DNA of 9,169 nucleotides. Source: CALKHQ01 sp050329975. GTDB taxonomy: Bacteria; Pseudomonadota; Alphaproteobacteria; CALKHQ01. Positions 5,867-9,169 of this stretch are shown here, piece by piece. The stretch is from the NCBI GenBank assembly GCA_050329975.1, contig JBHJOG010000138.1, positions 1 through 9,169 on the forward strand, read 5' to 3'. A program made the translations under genes and the position numbers. How positions within the stretch are numbered: position 1 is the stretch's first letter; every line of letters begins with the position of its first letter. The notes below the pieces were generated by a model. The model ran no database searches and was not told the DNA's origin. It worked only from the letters and a program-made list of their open reading frames with translations.

Positions 5867-7146
5867 GGCCTGACCTGCCCGGTGCCGCGGACCACGTACT
5901 TGAAGCTGGTCAGCTGCTCGGCCCCGACCGGCCCGCGGGCATGCATGCGGCCGGTGGCGATGCCGATTTCCGCGCCCATGCCGAACTCCCCGCCGTCGGC
6001 GAACTGGGTGGATGCGTTGTGCATGACGATCGCGCTGTCGACGCTGTGCAGGAAATGCTCGGCCGTGGCGGCGTCCTCGGTGACGATGCAGTCGGTGTGG
6101 TCGGACCCGTAGCGGCCGATATGGGCGATCGCCCCGTCGACCCCGTCGACCAGCTTCACCGAGACGATCGCGTCCAGATATTCCGTCGACCAGTCGGCGT
6201 CGGTCGCCGGCTCGACACGGGGATCGGCCGCCTGAACGGCGGCGTCGCCGCGCACCGCGCAGCCGGCGGCCAGAAGGTCGCCGACAATCGGCTCGAGCAG
6301 CCGGCTGGCGGCCGCGGCATCGATGAGCACGGTCTCGGTCGCCCCGCAGATGCCGGTGCGGCGCATCTTGGCGTTGACCACCAGGGCGCGCGCCTTGGCC
6401 GGGTCGGCGGCACGGTCGACATAGGTGTGGCAGAGTCCTTCCAGGTGGGCGAACACCGGCACCCGGCTCTCCCGCTGCACCCGCTCGACCAGCGACTTGC
6501 CGCCGCGCGGGACGATCACGTCGATATGCTCGGCCATGGTCAGCATCAGCCCGACCGCGGCGCGGTCGCTGGTCGGCACCAGCTGGATCGCATCCTCGGG
6601 CAGGCCGGCCTCCCTCAGGCCCTGCTGCAGACAGGCGTGGATCGCGCGCGCCGAGTGCAGGCTCTCGGAGCCACCGCGCAGGATCGCCGCATTGCCGGCC
6701 TTGACGCAAAGCCCGCCGGCGTCGGCGGTGACGTTGGGCCGGGATTCGTAGATGATGCCGATCACACCGAGCGGCGTCCGCACCCGCGAGATCCTGAGGC
6801 CGTTCGGCCGCTCCCAGTCCGCGATGACGGTCCCCACCGGGTCGGGTAGCGCCGCGATGGCGTCAAGCCCGGCGGCCATCGCCTCGATCCGGGCGTCGTC
6901 GAGCTTCAGCCGGTCGAGCATGGCGCCGGTCAGGCCCTTGGCCTCCGCGGCCTGCATGTCGCGGTCGTTCGCCGCCTGGATCTCGGCGCTGCGGGCGCGC
7001 ACGGCGGATGCCATGGCGTGCAGCGCCTGCGTTTTCGCCTCTGCCGGCGCCAGCCCGAGCACGCGCGCCGCCGCCCGCGCCGCCACGCCGAGCGCGCCCA
7101 TCTGCGCAGCCAAGCTATCTGCTGCCAGGCTCTTCACCACCGTCAT
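5863..7146 (-). CDS. proA: Glutamate-5-semialdehyde dehydrogenase (gamma-glutamyl phosphate reductase)
   Basis: 427 residues (E. coli ProA has 417). It reduces gamma-glutamyl phosphate to glutamate-5-semialdehyde with NADPH, the second step of proline synthesis. Visible features are the Rossmann part TPLGVIGIIYESRPNVTADAG (124-144), GNAAILRGGSES (151-162), IVPRGGKSL (211-219), the catalytic cysteine C267 in MRRTGICGATE, and the C-terminal signature DGAIAHIGRYGSDHTDCIVTE (337-357) followed by NASTQFADGGEFGMGAEIGI. The ATG at 7146 is preceded by GGGGAAAG at good distance; the frame stays open upstream but would run into the transporter gene, so longer starts are rejected. A promoter-like element lies in the 76-bp gap upstream. 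proB, normally next to proA and supplying the unstable acyl phosphate, is not upstream here. Confidence 0.97.
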   Translation of the reverse strand: MTVVKSLAADSLAAQMGALGVAARAAARVLGLAPAEAKTQALHAMASAVRARSAEIQAANDRDMQAAEAKGLTGAMLDRLKLDDARIEAMAAGLDAIAALPDPVGTVIADWERPNGLRISRVRTPLGVIGIIYESRPNVTADAGGLCVKAGNAAILRGGSESLHSARAIHACLQQGLREAGLPEDAIQLVPTSDRAAVGLMLTMAEHIDVIVPRGGKSLVERVQRESRVPVFAHLEGLCHTYVDRAADPAKARALVVNAKMRRTGICGATETVLIDAAAASRLLEPIVGDLLAAGCAVRGDAAVQAADPRVEPATDADWSTEYLDAIVSVKLVDGVDGAIAHIGRYGSDHTDCIVTEDAATAEHFLHSVDSAIVMHNASTQFADGGEFGMGAEIGIATGRMHARGPVGAEQLTSFKYVVRGTGQVRP

Positions 7147-7176
7147 CGTCTTTCCCCGTCGCCGCGATCCCGTCCT

Positions 7177-7205
7177 TGATAGCGAAATTGGGCGCTCGAT
7201 CGCAA
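7177..7205 (-). promoter_or_regulatory. Putative sigma70-type promoter for the proA-nadD-rsfS-rlmH cluster
   Basis: On the minus strand TTGCGA (7205-7200) is followed after 17 nt by CTATCA (7182-7177), close to the alphaproteobacterial TTGAC-N17-CTATAT form. Transcription would start near 7170, giving a leader of about 25 nt before the proA ATG. It lies wholly within the 76-bp gap after the transporter gene, in a patch more AT-rich than its surroundings. Confidence 0.4.
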
Positions 7206-7222
7206 TTGTGGAGAATCCCTGT

Positions 7223-8131
7223 TCACGCAACCGCACCCGCGCCACGGCGCTCGCCGCGCACCCCGATGTAGATCGCGGCCAGGATGATCGCACCCCCTGC
7301 GAGCACCAGCGGATGCACGGCCTCGCCGAAATAGGCGAAGCCGAGCAGCGTGGTCAGTGCCGGCTCGGCGAGCAGGCACACCGCGACGAAGCGCGGGCTG
7401 AACCGCTGCAGCGCCCAGTTGTAGCTGCTGTGGCCGATCACCTGGGAGACCAGGCCGGCGCCGATCATCGCCAGCCAGGTCACCTGGGTCAGCCCGGTCA
7501 CCGGGAGGCCCAGCGCCAGCACGGCCGTCCACAGGATCAGCGCGGCGGCGGCGTAGCACAGCCCGAGATAGGCGAGCAGCGGCAGCCGGTGGCGTTCGCC
7601 GGTGACCATCGCCCGCTGGCCGGTGAGCACATAGCCGGCGAAGCACAGGCCGCCGGCCAGCGCCAGGCCGTCGCCGTACAGGCTGCTGCTGCCGCCGGCC
7701 CCCGAGCCGAACCAGGCGACGACGACGCTGCCGGCGAGGCTGAGCGCGACGCTGAGCAGCATGGCCCGGCCGATCGGCTCGCGACGCACCAGCACCGCGT
7801 AAAGCGACAGCCAGATCGGACTCAGACTGACCAGGATCACGCTGTTGACGATGGTGGTGTGGTCGAGGGACGCGATCCAGGTCGCAAAATGCAGCGCAAG
7901 GAACAGCCCGCCGACCAGCGCGCGGCCGAACACTATCGCCCCGCCGGCCCGGACCGCCGCCCAGCCGGGGGCCAGCCCCAGCGGCAGCAGGACCGTCGCG
8001 GCGACACCCATTCGCACGGCCGAGATCAGGATCGGATCGGCATCCGCCAGCCGTGCGAAGATCGCGCCGTGGGCGACTGCGCCGAGCCCGGCGGCCAGGA
8101 CGGCAAGGGTTAGGAAGCGGGGCGGGAGCAA
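7223..8131 (-). CDS. EamA-family (drug/metabolite superfamily) membrane transporter
   Basis: 302 residues, typical for a ten-helix DMT exporter. The chosen start is the TTG at 8131-8129: GAGG lies 5 nt upstream and no in-frame ATG or GTG is near; further upstream the frame loses any membrane character. Two EamA repeats are visible, about 7-140 and 153-291. Hydrophobic segments alternate with short charged loops, including FLALHFATWIASLDHTTIVNS (77-97), SVILVSLSPIWLSLYAVL (97-114), a QVIGHSSYNWALQRFSP loop (230-246), and the well conserved last helices EPALTTLLGFAYFGEAVHP plus LVLAGGAIILAAIYIG (256-290). Related proteins export amino acids or other small metabolites, but substrate cannot be read from sequence. 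It occupies the place before proA where obgE and proB often lie in this group, so it may be an inserted or rearranged neighbour. It is divergent from the glycosyltransferase gene. Confidence 0.9.
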   Translation of the reverse strand: MLPPRFLTLAVLAAGLGAVAHGAIFARLADADPILISAVRMGVAATVLLPLGLAPGWAAVRAGGAIVFGRALVGGLFLALHFATWIASLDHTTIVNSVILVSLSPIWLSLYAVLVRREPIGRAMLLSVALSLAGSVVVAWFGSGAGGSSSLYGDGLALAGGLCFAGYVLTGQRAMVTGERHRLPLLAYLGLCYAAAALILWTAVLALGLPVTGLTQVTWLAMIGAGLVSQVIGHSSYNWALQRFSPRFVAVCLLAEPALTTLLGFAYFGEAVHPLVLAGGAIILAAIYIGVRGERRGAGAVA

Positions 8132-8156
8132 GCGAACCTCGGCACAGGCGACGGGG

Positions 8157-8186
8157 TACAGAGTCCGATCTCCCGGCGATTTGCAA
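8157..8186 (-). promoter_or_regulatory. Weak putative promoter of the EamA transporter gene
   Basis: On the minus strand TTGCAA (8186-8181) precedes TCTGTA (8162-8157) by 18 nt, with the GAGG Shine-Dalgarno (8140-8137) and TTG start downstream at sensible distance. The -10 is a poor match, so this is tentative. Confidence 0.22.
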
Positions 8187-8189
8187 CCC

Positions 8190-8225
8190 GCACGGCGCGG
8201 AGCGCGATTGGCGCTCCGGCCGTGC
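8190..8225. repeat. 36-bp bulged palindrome between divergent promoters
   Basis: Outer arms GCACGGC (8190-8196) and GCCGTGC (8219-8225) and inner arms CGGAGCGC (8198-8205) and GCGCTCCG (8211-8218) pair perfectly, giving 15 bp with one bulged G (8197) and a 5-nt loop GATTG. There is no T-run, and neither neighbouring gene ends here, so a terminator is unlikely. The right arm covers the -35 of the glycosyltransferase promoter. An operator, a repeated palindromic element, or a folded leader of an EamA transcript starting further upstream are possible. Confidence 0.6.
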
Positions 8226-8236
8226 CACCCTATAAA
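8208..8236 (+). promoter_or_regulatory. Sigma70-type promoter, predicted leaderless, for the GT4 gene
   Basis: TTGGCG (8208-8213) and TATAAA (8231-8236) are separated by exactly 17 nt. The predicted transcription start, about 7 nt after the -10, falls at 8243, the A of the ATG. No Shine-Dalgarno is present before that ATG, which agrees with a leaderless message. Confidence 0.6.
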
Positions 8237-8242
8237 CGCGCG

Positions 8243-9169
8243 ATGGCATGGACGTGGCAGATGCTGTTGATTCCGGCGGCGGGCCTGGGCTGCTGGCTGG
8301 CGGTCGGCCGGGCGTTGCGCTGGCTGCGGCAGAGGGCGATCCTGGACCGGCCGAACGCGCGCTCGGCCCACAGCGTGCCGGTCCCGCGAGGCGGCGGCCT
8401 CGGGCTGATGGCCGCGCTGCTGCCGGCGCTGTTCGCTCTATGGCTGAGCCGAGAGCCCGGCAGCTGGAATGCCTATGCAGTGAGTGCGGCGGCCCTGCTG
8501 CTGGCGGCCATCTCCTGGCGCGACGACCGGCGCACCCTCGGTGCGCTGCCGCGGCTCGTCGCCCACATCATAGCCGCCCTGGTCGCGGTCCTCGCCCTGC
8601 CGGCGGAGGCCCTGATCCTCCAGGGGCTGGCGCCGCTCTGGGCCGATCGCGTGTTCGGGCTGCTCGCGCTCGTCTATTTCCTGAACATCTTCAACTTCAT
8701 GGACGGGATCGACGGCATCAGCGGCGTCGAGGCCCTGTCCATCGGGCTCGGCGCGGCGCTGCTCGGCTGGGTCGCGCTCCGGGCCGATCCGGTCGAGGGA
8801 CTGGTCATCGCCGCCGTCGCGCTCGGCTGGCTGATGTGGAACTGGCATCCGGCGCGGCTGTTCCTCGGCGACGTCGGCAGCGTGCCGCTCGGCTTCCTGC
8901 TCGGCTGGCTGCTGCTGCGGCTGGCGGCGGACGGGGCATGGGTGGCGGCGCTGGCGCTGCCGGCCTACTACCTCGCCGACGCCACGCTCACGCTCGCCCG
9001 CCGCACCCTGCGCGGCGACAGGCCCTGGGAGGCGCACCGCGAGCACGCCTACCAGCGCGCCACCCAGCGCGGGCTGAGCCATGCCAAGGTCTGCCGGCTG
9101 ATCCTGCTGTGCAACGCCGGCCTGATCGCGCTCGCGGTGGCCGGCGAGCAGGCGCACTGGGCGATCGGC
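8243..9169 (+). CDS. Glycosyltransferase family 4 membrane sugar-phosphate transferase (MraY/WecA/WbpL-like), partial
   Basis: 309 codons are visible and the gene runs off the right edge. Enzymes of this family move a sugar-1-phosphate from a UDP-sugar to undecaprenyl phosphate in the inner membrane, the first step in O-antigen, capsule or peptidoglycan building. Signatures in order: LDRPNARSAHSVPVPRGGGLG (34-54), the aspartate pair in SWRDDRRTLG (D94, D95), the NIFNFMDGIDG motif (148-158; D154, D157), the Mg-binding FLGDVGS (207-213; D210), and RRTLRGDRPWEAHREHAYQRA (253-273) carrying the HxxHxYQR motif that marks WecA/WbpL-type rather than MraY enzymes. Many hydrophobic helices lie between. 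The start is the ATG at 8243; an in-frame ATG at 8261 would cut into the first helix. Which sugar is used cannot be told. Read divergently from the EamA gene. Confidence 0.94.
   Translation, partial: MAWTWQMLLIPAAGLGCWLAVGRALRWLRQRAILDRPNARSAHSVPVPRGGGLGLMAALLPALFALWLSREPGSWNAYAVSAAALLLAAISWRDDRRTLGALPRLVAHIIAALVAVLALPAEALILQGLAPLWADRVFGLLALVYFLNIFNFMDGIDGISGVEALSIGLGAALLGWVALRADPVEGLVIAAVALGWLMWNWHPARLFLGDVGSVPLGFLLGWLLLRLAADGAWVAALALPAYYLADATLTLARRTLRGDRPWEAHREHAYQRATQRGLSHAKVCRLILLCNAGLIALAVAGEQAHWAIG

Noticed and set aside
5867..6709. Open frame extending nadD upstream into proA, suggesting a ProA-NadD frameshift fusion
   Set aside because: The sequence at the proA stop (AGG CCC TGA) is not a good slippery site, and the upstream part is an Arg-rich shadow of proA.
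7147..7293. Longer N-terminus for ProA starting at 7293
   Set aside because: It would overlap the transporter gene, and the added residues have no ProA character; GGGGAAAG supports the ATG at 7146.
6752..8113. Plus-strand 453-codon open frame
   Set aside because: Antisense to the start of proA and the EamA gene, crossing their gap; low-complexity His/Gln/Arg/Ala composition and no domain.
8190..8225. Palindrome read as an intrinsic terminator
   Set aside because: No T-run on either side, and both flanking genes start here rather than end.
8438..9157. Minus-strand 239-codon open frame rich in Gln, Arg, Asp and Glu
   Set aside because: Antisense to the GT4 gene, whose family motifs are intact throughout; composition is that of a reverse-frame shadow.

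Overview
The window is about 70% GC by eye and comes from an alphaproteobacterium, most likely of the Rhodospirillales type. Three things point there: the strong G/C preference at third codon positions, the family-level sequence of every gene, and the gene order proA-nadD-rsfS-rlmH-envC-ctpA-divergent polysaccharide deacetylase, which I know from many alphaproteobacteria. No mobile element, CRISPR array, rRNA or tRNA was seen. This is mainly a conserved housekeeping region, and I did not find a new multi-gene system in it.

Layout. Everything from 1 to 8131 is read on the minus strand, so the transcriptional order runs right to left. It begins with an EamA-family membrane transporter (8131-7223). 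A 76-bp gap with a plausible promoter leads into proA (proline synthesis, 7146-5863), then nadD (NAD synthesis, overlapping proA by 4 bp), rsfS (ribosome silencing, touching the nadD stop) and rlmH (23S rRNA methyltransferase). After a 168-bp non-coding gap comes an envelope group: envC (a catalytically dead LytM murein-hydrolase activator), ctpA (a periplasmic S41 protease, overlapping envC by 4 bp) and a membrane-anchored divergent polysaccharide deacetylase that runs off the left edge. On the plus strand, divergent from the transporter, a membrane GT4 sugar-phosphate transferase of the MraY/WecA/WbpL type starts at 8243 and runs off the right edge.

How the genes fit together. One half of the minus-strand cluster supports basic metabolism and translation (ProA, NadD, RsfS, RlmH). 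The other half supports periplasmic cell-wall turnover (EnvC, CtpA, deacetylase). The plus-strand gene would start synthesis of an undecaprenyl-linked surface polysaccharide.

The points most worth a second look are about expression signals. nadD has no ATG, GTG or TTG start before its nucleotide-binding motif and appears to start at a CTG embedded in the proA stop (CTGA). rsfS has its start codon inside a perfect 7-bp hairpin, with a perfect AGGAGG too far upstream. The glycosyltransferase gene appears to be leaderless. A 15-bp-stem palindrome lies between the two divergent promoters. The deacetylase gene carries two separate in-frame 15-bp tandem repeat arrays in a very long Ala/Pro/Glu-rich linker.
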